Shown piece after piece: positions 43,054 to 52,665 of a stretch of 64,000 nucleotides of DNA. Position numbers and translations under genes: made by a program. Source of the DNA: Maribellus comscasis (GTDB lineage Bacteria > Bacteroidota > Bacteroidia > Bacteroidales > Prolixibacteraceae); contig NZ_CP046401.1 of assembly GCF_009762775.1 (NCBI RefSeq), positions 1,612,001 through 1,676,000 on the forward strand. The letters run 5' to 3'. The notes under the pieces were generated by a model. It had not been told where the DNA came from. It ran no database searches and was given only the letters and a program-made list of their open reading frames with translations. How positions within the stretch are numbered: position 1 is the first letter of the stretch; each line of letters opens with the position of its first letter.

Positions 43054-46000
43054 ATGGAGATCTATAATCTAGAAAAAAAAGACAACACCCCATACCAGAT
43101 ATTCAAAATCATAATTATAGAAAACGACGCAAGCTTCAACCAACAAATAAACCAGAGTCTAATCAATGCAGGTTTTCAAACAATTGTCACATCCTCGGGG
43201 GAAGAAGCATTATCGAAGATACAAGGGAAAGATAACGAAATCCTTTTGCTTGATTTCAATTTGTCTGACTTCCCGGCAGAGCTCTTAATAGAAAAATTGG
43301 AAAAAACTTATAAAAAAACTCCCAATTTGCTGCTGCTTGCAGCAAAGAATAGCGAAAAAAGGATTCTCAGCATGCTACGTCTTGGTGCACATGATTATAT
43401 CGTAAAAGATTCCGGTTTTCTTGATATTTTGGTGGAAAAGTTAAAGCGGGTTTGCCTCCTAGTTGAAAAACATATAAAACTTGAACAAACTGCAAAGGCA
43501 TTACAGGAAAGTGAATCTAAGTTTCATCATCTTAACGAAACGCTTACCCAAGGAGTAATCTACCAAGACAAAAAAGGAAAAATTATTTCTGCCAATTCGG
43601 CTGCCAAAAAAATATTTGAGGTCAGTGAAGAAAGAATAAAAAATGTAGATTTGGAAAATATCGACTGGGAAGTTATTGATGAAGACAAAAATACTCTTCC
43701 AAAAAAAGAATTTCCATCTTCAGTTGTTTTTCGAACAGGCAAAAAAGTTGAAAACGTTCTAATCGGGGTAAAGAAGCCAACAGAGAGCAATTATATCTGG
43801 CTAATTATTAGTTCTGTTCCAAAATTTTCAAAAAACAATAAAAAACTTCTTGGAGTTTGTTCTACTTTTCTCGAGGTTACCAAACGAATACTTGCCGAGG
43901 AAAAGCTTCAACAAAAGAGTACTTTATTAAACCAAACTGCTGATGTTGCTAAAATTGGAGGTTGGGAAGTAAACCTGAAAAAGAATACGGTTGAATGGAC
44001 TATAACAACCAAAAAAATTCATGAGGTAGCTAATGACTATATTCCCACAATTGATGATGCGATAAATTTTTATACTCCTGAATCACGTGTGATAGTTAAG
44101 AATGCAGTGGAAGAAGCAATAAACAAAGGGGTATCCTACAATTTAGAGCTTCAGATAACAACCGCAAAAGGGAAAAAAAAATGGACAAATGCAATTGGCA
44201 TCCCGGAAATGAGAGGCAATAAATGCGTGCGCTTCCATGGCATTTTTCAAGATATTACAGAAAGAAAACTTGCAGAAACAAAACGTCTTGAGCTAAACAG
44301 AAAATTAAAAAACAAAGAAAAACAGCTGGAGGCCATCAATCAACAACTTAGAGCACACGAACAACAACTAAAAAACGCAAACCAGCAATTAATAACAACA
44401 AACCAACAACTTACAGTCAATGAAGTACAATTAAAAACGCTAATAGAACAACTCCTCCTAAAAGAAAAGGAACTCAAAAAGAACAAAGAAACCGTTGAAA
44501 AATATCTTGATTTAGCAGCTGAAATCGTTTTGTCACTTGATTCAAAGGGAAGAATTTTAATGATAAACGAGAGCGGCGAAAAACTTCTTGGTTACGAAAA
44601 AGATGAACTTATTGGGAAAAACTGGTTCTCAACCTGTATTCCCGCGGCAGCGAAAAAACAAATAAAAAACGTATTTAATAACATACTTCAAAACAATAAA
44701 TCCAATTATTCCACTTTTGAATCTGAAATTTTAACAAAAACAGGAGATATAAAAACAATTCTCTGGCACAATACAATCTTTCCTGACCCAAATAATGAAA
44801 ATGCAGGCACTTTAAGTTCGGGCGAAGATATAACCAGCCGAAAAAAATACGAAAACCACATAATTGAGCTTAATCAACAGTTGCTGCTGGCGCAGAATAT
44901 CGGAAAACTGGCTCACTGGCGCGTGGATTTAACAGAAAATCAAGCACATTGGTCAGATGAAATGTTTAATTTGTACGGAATTCCTATTGCCGAAGGGGAA
45001 CTGACTTACAAAGAACAAAAAAAATATATTCATCCTGAAGACTGGAATCTGTTTCACAATTCAATACAAAAATTAAAAAACGAAGATGTTCCCTACGACA
45101 TACAAATACGTTTAATACGGCGTGACAAAAAAATAGTCTGGACAAGAACAAAAGGTTTTTCTCAAAAAAATGAAGATGGGGAGATATTTGAGCTTTACGG
45201 AGTTGTACAGGACATCACCGACTATAAAAACACAGAAAATGAATTAATCGAACAAAAGCTATTGTTTGAAAATATGTTTAATGCAATTGAGGATGCAATT
45301 GTAATTACCGATATAGAAAGACGAGTAAAACTTGTTAATGAAGGTGTAAAAAAAACATTCAAATACACCAAAAAGGAATTAGACGGAAAGAACTCAGGAA
45401 TACTTTATACAGACATTGCAGAGTATACCGACGTGGGATTAAAAATATTTGGAAATGAGGCACCGGACAAGAAATACTATTATGTCAGCAATTACAAAAG
45501 AGCCAACAAAACTACTTTCCCCGGGGAAACTTTTGGCACCAAATTATTCAACGCTAAAGGAGAATGGATCGGTAATTTGGCGATTATTCGGGATATTACA
45601 GAACGAGTAAAATACATAGAAGACATAAAAAAAGCAAAAGAAAAAGCAGAAGAAGCCGACAGGCTCAAATCAGCTTTCCTTGCCAATATGAGTCATGAAA
45701 TCAGAACGCCCATGAATGGTATACTTGGATTTACAAGTTTATTAAACGAGCCGGGATTAACAGGTGAAGAAAAACAGCGTTTTATCGATATCATCCAACA
45801 AAGTGGAAACCGCATGTTAAATACAATCAATGATTTAATTGACATCTCGAGAATAGAAACAGGGCAGGTCGAACTATTTTTTAAAAGTGTTAATTTAAAA
45901 GAAGAAGTTGAAAATCAATACAATTTTTTTACAGCTGAAGCAAACAAAAAAGGCTTAACATTATTTCTGGAAGACAAGCTGGATGAAGAAGAAAAATATT

Positions 46001-46764
46001 TTGGAACCGACCTCAAAAAAATAAGTTCCATAATAACGAACCTTGTAAAAAATGCGATAAAATATACAGACAGAGGTTACATTGAAATTGGAATGGAAAA
46101 AAGAGACAGCAATCTGATATTTTATGTAAAAGATACGGGAATTGGTATTCCTAAACAAAGACAGTCGGCCATTTTTGACCGTTTTGTTCAGGCTGATATT
46201 GGTGATTCAAGGGCTTATGAAGGTTCGGGCCTCGGTTTGTCGATAACAAAAGCCTACGTTGAGATGTTAGGAGGGGAGATACATGTACATTCAAAAATTG
46301 GAGTAGGTACGCTATTTACAGTAGTACTTCCGGAAATTTCTGAAAAACAGAAAGCAAAGGAAGAAAAGCCAGACAAAGTTTCCGTTACCGTCAACAACGG
46401 GCTAAAAAAACTTAATGTATTGATAGCAGAAGATGACGAAACCAGCTTTTTACACCTTTCTTTTCTTTTGGAAAATTACGCAAAACAAATTCACAGAGCA
46501 AAAACAGGGCTGGAAGCGGTAAAACTCTTCAAAATAAATTCAGATCTTGACCTGGTTTTAATGGATATAAAAATGCCTGACATGGATGGTTTTGAAGCCA
46601 CTAAAGAAATCAGGAAAATAGACCCTGATGTAGTAATAATTGCCCAAACGGCTTATGCGCTGGAAGGAGACAGGGCAAAAACACTGGAAGCAGGATGTAA
46701 CAGTTATATTTCAAAACCTATTGATAAGGGTAAACTGATTTCATTAATAAAAAAATATTTTTAA
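43054..46764 (+). CDS. Hybrid sensor histidine kinase, REC-PAS(x5)-HisKA-HATPase-REC
   Basis: A 1236-residue soluble kinase without membrane segments. Order: receiver (about 16-133; phospho-Asp D67, Lys K118), PAS-like sensors near 153-275, 290-405, 482-598, 605-725 and 730-850, HisKA with H881 ('MSHEIRTPMNG'), HATPase (about 980-1094: 'NLVKNAIKY', 'KDTGIGIP' and 'GSGLGLSI') and a second receiver (1119-1236; D1171, 'LMDIKMPDMDG'). A Gln/Asn-rich coiled coil (about 406-475) joins PAS2 and PAS3. Several PAS copies end in 'DITERK/DITDYK' linkers. No DNA-binding output domain or adjacent response regulator is seen, so the target is unknown. Confidence 0.93.
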   Translation: MEIYNLEKKDNTPYQIFKIIIIENDASFNQQINQSLINAGFQTIVTSSGEEALSKIQGKDNEILLLDFNLSDFPAELLIEKLEKTYKKTPNLLLLAAKNSEKRILSMLRLGAHDYIVKDSGFLDILVEKLKRVCLLVEKHIKLEQTAKALQESESKFHHLNETLTQGVIYQDKKGKIISANSAAKKIFEVSEERIKNVDLENIDWEVIDEDKNTLPKKEFPSSVVFRTGKKVENVLIGVKKPTESNYIWLIISSVPKFSKNNKKLLGVCSTFLEVTKRILAEEKLQQKSTLLNQTADVAKIGGWEVNLKKNTVEWTITTKKIHEVANDYIPTIDDAINFYTPESRVIVKNAVEEAINKGVSYNLELQITTAKGKKKWTNAIGIPEMRGNKCVRFHGIFQDITERKLAETKRLELNRKLKNKEKQLEAINQQLRAHEQQLKNANQQLITTNQQLTVNEVQLKTLIEQLLLKEKELKKNKETVEKYLDLAAEIVLSLDSKGRILMINESGEKLLGYEKDELIGKNWFSTCIPAAAKKQIKNVFNNILQNNKSNYSTFESEILTKTGDIKTILWHNTIFPDPNNENAGTLSSGEDITSRKKYENHIIELNQQLLLAQNIGKLAHWRVDLTENQAHWSDEMFNLYGIPIAEGELTYKEQKKYIHPEDWNLFHNSIQKLKNEDVPYDIQIRLIRRDKKIVWTRTKGFSQKNEDGEIFELYGVVQDITDYKNTENELIEQKLLFENMFNAIEDAIVITDIERRVKLVNEGVKKTFKYTKKELDGKNSGILYTDIAEYTDVGLKIFGNEAPDKKYYYVSNYKRANKTTFPGETFGTKLFNAKGEWIGNLAIIRDITERVKYIEDIKKAKEKAEEADRLKSAFLANMSHEIRTPMNGILGFTSLLNEPGLTGEEKQRFIDIIQQSGNRMLNTINDLIDISRIETGQVELFFKSVNLKEEVENQYNFFTAEANKKGLTLFLEDKLDEEEKYFGTDLKKISSIITNLVKNAIKYTDRGYIEIGMEKRDSNLIFYVKDTGIGIPKQRQSAIFDRFVQADIGDSRAYEGSGLGLSITKAYVEMLGGEIHVHSKIGVGTLFTVVLPEISEKQKAKEEKPDKVSVTVNNGLKKLNVLIAEDDETSFLHLSFLLENYAKQIHRAKTGLEAVKLFKINSDLDLVLMDIKMPDMDGFEATKEIRKIDPDVVIIAQTAYALEGDRAKTLEAGCNSYISKPIDKGKLISLIKKYF

Positions 46765-46850
46765 CCCGTTAATTGTATTGTTACATAAAATTAATTTCTC
46801 AAATACTTTTAACTTGCTATTTTTACTAATTCAAAATAAACAGTAAAATT

Positions 46851-48005
46851 ATGCTTAAAAGATTATCACTGCTGGTATTTTTACTAGCCATTGGATTAAA
46901 TATTTTTGCCCAAGACGCTTACATGGATGCGCAGGCAGAGGATGTTGAAAAAACCTATGTAGGTGGGGAAAAGTATGAGGTAAAAACTTACCCACATACT
47001 TTTAAAACTAAAAAACCTAAAAACATTATTTTCTTGATAGGTGATGGTATGGGAGTTTCTCAGGTTTTTGCAGGCTTAACAGCCAACCACGGTCGGCTTT
47101 TTCTTGATAATTTTAAACACGTCGGTTTCTCTCAAACTCAGTCAACATCTGATTTTATAACCGATTCAGCAGCAGGCGGCACAGCTCTCTCCACTGGAGT
47201 TAGAACCTATAACGGAGCCATTGCCGTTGACACGGAAAAAAAGCCAATAAAAACGATTTTGGAAAAAGCAGAAGAAAAAGGTCTTGCTACAGGACTCGTT
47301 TCTACTTCAACGATAACCCATGCAACTCCTGCGTCGTTTATTGCACATCAGCCAAACAGAAATATGTATGAAGAAATTGCTGCTGATTTTTTAAAAACCG
47401 ATATTGATGTTTTTATTGGAGGGGGCAAAGCTCATTTCACTCAACGGAAAGATGGCAGAAATCTGGTGGAAGAATTTAAACAAAAAGGTTATCAATTTGA
47501 AGAGGATATTGAAAATATCAAAAAAGTAAAAAAGGGCAAACTCGTTGGGTTAATCGAAGAAGGTGACGCCGGAAGGCTTGAACATCGTAAAGATATGTTG
47601 CCCGTCTCAACAGAAACAGCCATTAATATTTTAAGTAACAACAAAAAAGGTTTCTTTTTGATGGTCGAAGGATCTCAGATCGATTGGGGTGGCCATGCCG
47701 GAAGTACTATTTATATTGTGGAAGACATGCTTGACTTCGACAAAGTTGTAGGGAAAGCTCTTGATTTTGCATCAAAAAACAGAGAAACACTTGTGGTTGT
47801 AACCGCCGACCATGAAACCGGCGGGATGGCGATTACCGGTGGCGATTTTGAAACCGGTATGGTAAAAGCCGATTATCCGTTGGGGGGGCACACCGCAGTT
47901 ATGGTTCCGGTTTTTGCGTACGGCCCGGGAGCTGAAGAATTTGGTGGTATTATGAAAAATACAGATGTAAATAAAAAAATGGAAAAACTATTACTCAACA
48001 AATAG
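46851..48005 (+). CDS. Exported alkaline phosphatase
   Basis: A periplasmic metal-dependent phosphomonoesterase. Signal peptide at residues 1-20 ('LNIFAQ'). Active-site motifs: 'IFLIGDGMGVSQ' (D65), nucleophile S106 in 'TDSAAGGTALSTG', 'GSQIDWGGHAG', 'VTADHETGGM' and 'GGHTAVMVPVFAYGPGA'. At 384 residues it is shorter than E. coli PhoA. No Pho-box-like site was recognised. A strong terminator follows. Confidence 0.94.
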   Translation: MLKRLSLLVFLLAIGLNIFAQDAYMDAQAEDVEKTYVGGEKYEVKTYPHTFKTKKPKNIIFLIGDGMGVSQVFAGLTANHGRLFLDNFKHVGFSQTQSTSDFITDSAAGGTALSTGVRTYNGAIAVDTEKKPIKTILEKAEEKGLATGLVSTSTITHATPASFIAHQPNRNMYEEIAADFLKTDIDVFIGGGKAHFTQRKDGRNLVEEFKQKGYQFEEDIENIKKVKKGKLVGLIEEGDAGRLEHRKDMLPVSTETAINILSNNKKGFFLMVEGSQIDWGGHAGSTIYIVEDMLDFDKVVGKALDFASKNRETLVVVTADHETGGMAITGGDFETGMVKADYPLGGHTAVMVPVFAYGPGAEEFGGIMKNTDVNKKMEKLLLNK

Positions 48006-48028
48006 ATTATTAGCCATCTACAAAACAA

Positions 48029-48064
48029 AAAAGCCGGAATCAGGATTAGCTGATTCCGGCTTTT
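48029..48064. terminator. Strong intrinsic terminator after alkaline phosphatase
   Basis: A 15-bp perfect stem AAAAGCCGGAATCAG/CTGATTCCGGCTTTT (48029-48043 with 48050-48064) with a 6-base loop and T-rich right arm. Confidence 0.88.
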
Positions 48065-48116
48065 CTATTGCTTTTTTAAATAGTTTTTATATTTTCAAAC
48101 TTTCAAATTCAGACTT

Positions 48117-49085
48117 ATGAGAGAGGCATTGGAAGTTCTTGATAATGTTAGACTAAATTTTTCCCAATCTGGTTTATTTGCTTTAAATGTCACCATTGCA
48201 TTTATAATGTTTGGTGTAGCGCTTGACATTAAACTCCAACATTTTAAGGATGTCATTATGAAACCCAAATCGGCATTGGTAGGAGTCTTGTCTCAATTCC
48301 TACTGCTTCCTCTTGTTACTTTGGCTTTTATTTTGATATTAAACCCAACTCCTACAGTAGCTTTGGGCATGATACTTATAGCATCGTGCCCCGGCGGCAA
48401 CATTTCGAATTTTATGAGTGCACTGGCAAAAGGAAACGTTGCACTATCAGTAAGTTTAACGGCAGTTGCGACACTGGCAGCAACCTTTATGACTCCTGTA
48501 AACTTCGCCATCTGGGGAAAAATTTATTTAAACCAATACAATGCCTCAGCAGGCGCCGGTAATTATCTTGTCCCTATCGAAATAGATTTTTTCCAAATGG
48601 TACAAACTGTAGTTGTTTTGCTGGGAATACCCGTTGTATTGGGAGTTTTATTTTCACAATATCTTCCCCGGTTTACTGCCAGAATAAAAAAACCAATCAG
48701 ACAGCTTTCTATTATTATTTTTATTGCATTTGTAGTTATCTTATTATCTGCAAATTTCGACCATTTTATGAAATTTATTCACCTTGTGTTTATAATCGTT
48801 CTTATCCACAACGCTATTGCTTTGGGAACAGGCTTTTCTATTTCAACCCTGTTTCGTTTACCCAGAGTCGACAGAAGAACAATTTCATTGGAAACAGGTA
48901 TTCAAAACTCAGGATTAGCTTTGGTTTTAATGTTTAATCCCAAAATATTTCCACCTGAACTTGAGTTGGGAGGAATGACAATTATTGCAGCCTGGTGGGG
49001 AGTGTGGCATATTATCAGTGGTTTGGCAATTTCTACGATTTGGTCTAAAAAGCCATTAACACAACCTGCCACCTCAAACGGGTAA
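48117..49085 (+). CDS. Bile acid:sodium symporter (BASS) family transporter
   Basis: A 322-residue membrane protein with 9-10 predicted helices. Family signatures: 'FIMFGVALDIKLQHF' near the start, the unwound-helix segment 'IASCPGGNISNFMSALAKGNVALSVSLTAV', and the second repeat 'TISLETGIQNSGLALVLMF'. BASS proteins carry bile acids, pantothenate, pyruvate or other organic anions with sodium. The substrate cannot be assigned from sequence. Confidence 0.9.
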   Translation: MREALEVLDNVRLNFSQSGLFALNVTIAFIMFGVALDIKLQHFKDVIMKPKSALVGVLSQFLLLPLVTLAFILILNPTPTVALGMILIASCPGGNISNFMSALAKGNVALSVSLTAVATLAATFMTPVNFAIWGKIYLNQYNASAGAGNYLVPIEIDFFQMVQTVVVLLGIPVVLGVLFSQYLPRFTARIKKPIRQLSIIIFIAFVVILLSANFDHFMKFIHLVFIIVLIHNAIALGTGFSISTLFRLPRVDRRTISLETGIQNSGLALVLMFNPKIFPPELELGGMTIIAAWWGVWHIISGLAISTIWSKKPLTQPATSNG

Positions 49086-49091
49086 TTTTTA

Positions 49092-49099
49092 TAGTTTTG
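49092..49099 (+). promoter_or_regulatory. -7 element upstream of acyltransferase gene
   Basis: TAGTTTTG matches TAnnTTTG, 43 bases before the ATG at 49143; no TTTG at -33 was seen. Confidence 0.3.
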
Positions 49100-49142
49100 C
49101 AAAATCAAACGGATAATAAAACTTAACTGCGAGATTTAACAA

Positions 49143-50486
49143 ATGAAGTACGAAAAATGGTCGTTAGGATATTGGTGCTTAAAGCAATATGTAACATTTG
49201 CTGATTGGCTGATTCACAAAAAAATAAAACTCAACGGAGAAGAAAATATCCCTAAAAAGAAACCCATTCTGTTTGCTCCGAATCATCAAAATGCACTTAG
49301 CGATCCGATGGCAATTTTGCTACACACTCCATTTCAACCGGTTTGGCTGGCTCGTGCCGACATTTTTAAATCGAAAACGGTTGCCGCAATTTTACGTTTT
49401 CTGAAAATTATGCCCGTATATCGTTTGCGCGACGGAAAAGAAAATCTGGCAAAAAACGACCATACTTTTACTGATTCAATAAAAGTGTTGGAAAATAATG
49501 GCGCACTTGCACTTTTCCCGGAAGCGGCCCATTCAGGAAAACGCCAAATGCTGGCACATAAAAAAGCTGTCCCGCGGATTGTTTTTATGGCCGAAGAAAA
49601 AGCCGGATATAAGCTGGACATTCAAATTGTTCCCACGGGAATTTACTACAGTCATTACTGGAAATTTAACCGAAGTGTGCTTGTAAATTTTGGCAAACCA
49701 ATTCCGGCACAAAACTATCTGGAAGAATACAAAACCAATCCAAATTCGGCAACTCTGGCGCTTCGGAAGGCAGTTTCAGATGCAATTCTGCCGCTAATTC
49801 TGAATATCAACAGCAAAAAATATTATACTGATTTTGAAAACATCCGGGAAATTTTTGGGAAACACTTTTTAAAGACGCAAGGCAAGAAATATTCGCTGCT
49901 AAATCTTTTTCAGTCGGACCAAAAGCTGGTTGCACAACTAGACAAACTGGAGGCTGAAAAACCAGAAGAAACAGAAAAACTCGTTTCGCAGGTAAAAGAA
50001 TATCAACGCAACTTAAAGAAACACAAACTCAGAAGCTGGGTGATTGAAAAACGAAAAAGCAATTTTATAAATATCATTGGAAGCCGACTTATACTTCTGA
50101 TCGGCTTACCTATTTTTCTTTATGGATTTTTACTAAACGCCGTCCCCTATTTTACGATTGACCGTTTAATTCGTAAAAAAGTAAAAGACAGGACATTTTG
50201 GAGTTCGTTCTTCCTGGTTGCCGGCATTGTACTTTTTCCGGTAATTTATATTATTGAGATATTGGCGCTGGGCTGGCTGCTACCTTCTTTATTGTGGAAA
50301 ATAATTTTTGTTGTGAGTTTACCTTTTGCCGGGAAACTGGCATTTAAATGGTATATTTTACTTCGGAAAATTATTGGAAGAACACGTTTCGTTATGTTAA
50401 AACTGACGAATAAAAAAGAATATCAAAACATCGTTCAGCAACAGGAAAATCTTTTCAACCTATTAGACAAATTAATTCCGGACTAA
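49143..50486 (+). CDS. PlsC-type acyltransferase with C-terminal membrane region
   Basis: The 1-acylglycerol-phosphate-acyltransferase-like domain (about 30-230) has 'FAPNHQNALSDPMAIL' (His and Asp, one residue wider than H-x4-D), 'MPVYRLRDGKEN' and 'ALFPEAAHSGKRQ'. After a helical, charged stretch (230-300) come two or three membrane helices (about 315-405). This long form (447 residues) is frequent in Bacteroidota and acts on glycerolipids at the inner membrane; exact acceptor unknown. It is the second PlsC-type protein in the window besides the GlsA-like one. Confidence 0.85.
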   Translation: MKYEKWSLGYWCLKQYVTFADWLIHKKIKLNGEENIPKKKPILFAPNHQNALSDPMAILLHTPFQPVWLARADIFKSKTVAAILRFLKIMPVYRLRDGKENLAKNDHTFTDSIKVLENNGALALFPEAAHSGKRQMLAHKKAVPRIVFMAEEKAGYKLDIQIVPTGIYYSHYWKFNRSVLVNFGKPIPAQNYLEEYKTNPNSATLALRKAVSDAILPLILNINSKKYYTDFENIREIFGKHFLKTQGKKYSLLNLFQSDQKLVAQLDKLEAEKPEETEKLVSQVKEYQRNLKKHKLRSWVIEKRKSNFINIIGSRLILLIGLPIFLYGFLLNAVPYFTIDRLIRKKVKDRTFWSSFFLVAGIVLFPVIYIIEILALGWLLPSLLWKIIFVVSLPFAGKLAFKWYILLRKIIGRTRFVMLKLTNKKEYQNIVQQQENLFNLLDKLIPD

Positions 50487-50531
50487 AACTTTTTTACCTA
50501 ATTTTATATTCAAACTTTAACATACCTTCCA

Positions 50532-51617
50532 ATGCCCGAAAAATTAAAAGATATCCTTTTCCCCAAGGAAAAAGTTGAACTGTTTGGCCGTGTTTTAAAA
50601 GAAGAATATCCGCCTTTTGATTCTGAAAATTTTGTTGCTTCGGTTTGCGATAAAAATTGGCCTGCCAGAGAATTAAAAGAAAAAATGCGGCACACCACGT
50701 TGTGTTTACATAAATATTTACCTGACGATTTTTCAGAAGCAGTCAAAACCCTGCAGAATATTGTACCCAAAGTCACGGGCTTTGAAGCAATAGTTTTGCC
50801 TGATTATATTGAAGTTTACGGAATTGACTATCCAGAAATTTCTGTTCCGGCATTGGGAGTTTTAACCACGTGTGGTTCTTCCGAATTTGGTATCCGCCCG
50901 TTTTTAAACAAAGACCTGATAAGCACCATGAAATATATGCTTGTGTGGGCCGACAATGAAGATTTTAAAGTCAGGCGATTTGCCAGTGAAGGCTGCCGCC
51001 CGCGTTTGCCTTGGGCTTCAGGAGTACCGGCATTAAAAAAAGATCCGTCGCTGATTCTTCCCATTCTGGAAAAACTAAAAGATGACCCGGAAGAATTTGT
51101 ACGAAAAAGTGTAGCCAATAATCTCAACGATATCTCCAAAGATCATCCGGAACTGGTTTTGGATATTTGCGAACGCTGGCAGGGAAATTCAAAAAACACA
51201 GATTGGATTATTAAACACGCGTGCAGAACACTTTTGAAGCAGGGCAACAATAGGGCCATGCTGCTTTTCGGTTTTGCCAACCCGGAACAAATGCAAATTA
51301 AAGAGCTTCAGTTTTCAAGTCTTTCTCCTGCTATTGGTGATGAAATATCGTTCTCTTTCAATTTAAATCTAAAAACAAAAAAGAAACAAAAAGTGCGTTT
51401 GGAATACATCGTTCATTTTGTAAAAAAAACCGGAAAGACTTCGCCAAAAGTTTTTCAAATGAAGGAAGTTTTGCTGGCTCCGGGGATTCATCCAATTCAG
51501 AAAAAACATTCGTTTGCCAACATGTCAACCAGAAAACATTTTTCGGGTGAACATAAATTTCAGCTGGTGGTAAATGGCGAAGTAAAAGCAGAACAAATAG
51601 TCCAGCTTGCCGATTAA
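50532..51617 (+). CDS. AlkD-like DNA alkylation repair protein (HEAT repeats)
   Basis: A 361-residue all-helical protein. 'VWADNEDFKVRRFASEGCRPRLPWA' and 'KLKDDPEEFVRKSVANNLNDISKDHPELVLDICERW' are the HEAT-like repeats of the AlkC/AlkD glycosylase superfamily, followed by 'TDWIIKHACRTLLKQGN'. The last 90 or so residues read as a beta-sandwich ('IGDEISFSFNLNLKTKKKQKVRLEYIVHFV'), an extension seen in AlkC-type members. Base-excision activity on alkylated purines is inferred from the family. Its stop codon overlaps that of the convergent ABC ATPase gene. Confidence 0.85.
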   Translation: MPEKLKDILFPKEKVELFGRVLKEEYPPFDSENFVASVCDKNWPARELKEKMRHTTLCLHKYLPDDFSEAVKTLQNIVPKVTGFEAIVLPDYIEVYGIDYPEISVPALGVLTTCGSSEFGIRPFLNKDLISTMKYMLVWADNEDFKVRRFASEGCRPRLPWASGVPALKKDPSLILPILEKLKDDPEEFVRKSVANNLNDISKDHPELVLDICERWQGNSKNTDWIIKHACRTLLKQGNNRAMLLFGFANPEQMQIKELQFSSLSPAIGDEISFSFNLNLKTKKKQKVRLEYIVHFVKKTGKTSPKVFQMKEVLLAPGIHPIQKKHSFANMSTRKHFSGEHKFQLVVNGEVKAEQIVQLAD

Positions 51618-52267
51618 TAAATGTAACCTAATTGTTTTAAGTCCAATTTTCCTTTAACCGGAATTGTTGCTGCATTGTGCAACAAAATAATTTTGTCACT
51701 TACATCCAGAATGTCATTATAATAATGGTCAACCAGTATTATTCCCTTATTTTGCTTTTCACGTTGAATTAAACTTTTAACAATTTCAACATGAGCCGGC
51801 ATGATGTGAGTAAAAGGCTCGTCGAGCATACAAAACATTGATTGAATTGTGAGAATCAAATACAATTCCAGAATCCGTATTTCGCCTCCTGACAACTTGT
51901 TGACTCCGGATTTATAATATCTGTCAAACTGGTTGAAGTATTTAAGGAAATCAGAAAAGTCAAGCTGGAAATGATTAAAAATTCTTTTTATCGGAATTGA
52001 TTTTGGGAGAAAATTAAACTGCGGCAAATAACTGATGAGTCCGTTCCCTTTATACGCTTCGTGAATTGTACGGCCATCTATCCGAACCGATTTATTGTAT
52101 GTTTGCAGATCGCCAAAAATAATCCGTAAAAGAGTAGATTTCCCAGAACCATTTCTGCCCAGGATTCCCAGAGTTTCGCCTGTTTTACATTGCAAATAAA
52201 CATCCGCCAACACTCTCCTCTGTCCGTATTCAAAAATAATACTATCAGCTTCCAGAATATGATTCAT
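51614..52267 (-). CDS. Small ABC transporter ATPase
   Basis: A 217-residue ABC ATPase. Walker A 'GILGRNGSGKSTLLRI', signature 'KLSGGEIRILELYLIL' and Walker B 'SMFCMLDEPF', with a switch His ('IILVDHYYND'). The Q-loop lies in 'ISYLPQFNFLP'. The ATG at 52267 overlaps the stop of the upstream gene as ATGA, so it is preferred to an ATG at 52336, which lies inside that gene. No substrate-binding or large permease gene is nearby; the only plausible partner is the 107-residue membrane protein encoded just before it. Confidence 0.85.
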   Translation of the reverse strand: MNHILEADSIIFEYGQRRVLADVYLQCKTGETLGILGRNGSGKSTLLRIIFGDLQTYNKSVRIDGRTIHEAYKGNGLISYLPQFNFLPKSIPIKRIFNHFQLDFSDFLKYFNQFDRYYKSGVNKLSGGEIRILELYLILTIQSMFCMLDEPFTHIMPAHVEIVKSLIQREKQNKGIILVDHYYNDILDVSDKIILLHNAATIPVKGKLDLKQLGYIY

Positions 52268-52587
52268 CTGATCTTTAAAACAAGGATTAACAAAATGAAA
52301 AATAAAAAAATATCGATTAAAAAAGTGAAAATCCAAAGTTGTTTTTTTGAGACTCCCAGATTTAAGTAATAAAAAAACTCATTTTTTTTAAAGGTGTAAT
52401 TGGCATACAACACAAATATCAGTGCCACAATTTTAAACCAGAAGACAAAAACAAAGGGATTAATTCCATAAACAAAAATGATTGAAAGTGCTCCTGCTGA
52501 AATCAAAATATTAACAAATGCACTCGATAAATAATAATTTATAAAAAGTCTGATTTTTCTCAATTGATACAGCAATTTTGGCAACAA
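52264..52587 (-). CDS. Small multi-helix membrane protein, likely ABC partner
   Basis: A 107-residue protein with three, perhaps four, hydrophobic helices (about 18-38, 43-63, 85-106). The 'KKNEFFYYLNLGVSKKQLW' loop resembles the cytoplasmic coupling region of ABC-2/export permeases ('YYxNxGxSxxxL'). No known family is recognised. Its stop overlaps the start of the ABC ATPase by four bases, so the two are translated together. It is too small for a usual permease and might work as an oligomer. Confidence 0.65.
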   Translation of the reverse strand: MLPKLLYQLRKIRLFINYYLSSAFVNILISAGALSIIFVYGINPFVFVFWFKIVALIFVLYANYTFKKNEFFYYLNLGVSKKQLWIFTFLIDIFLFFILLILVLKIR

Positions 52588-52665
52588 TACAAAGTTACCA
52601 AAAGCATCCCTGTCAATTGATTAGAAAGTGTTATATAAACAAAAAATAAGTTAAATAAACGTCTG

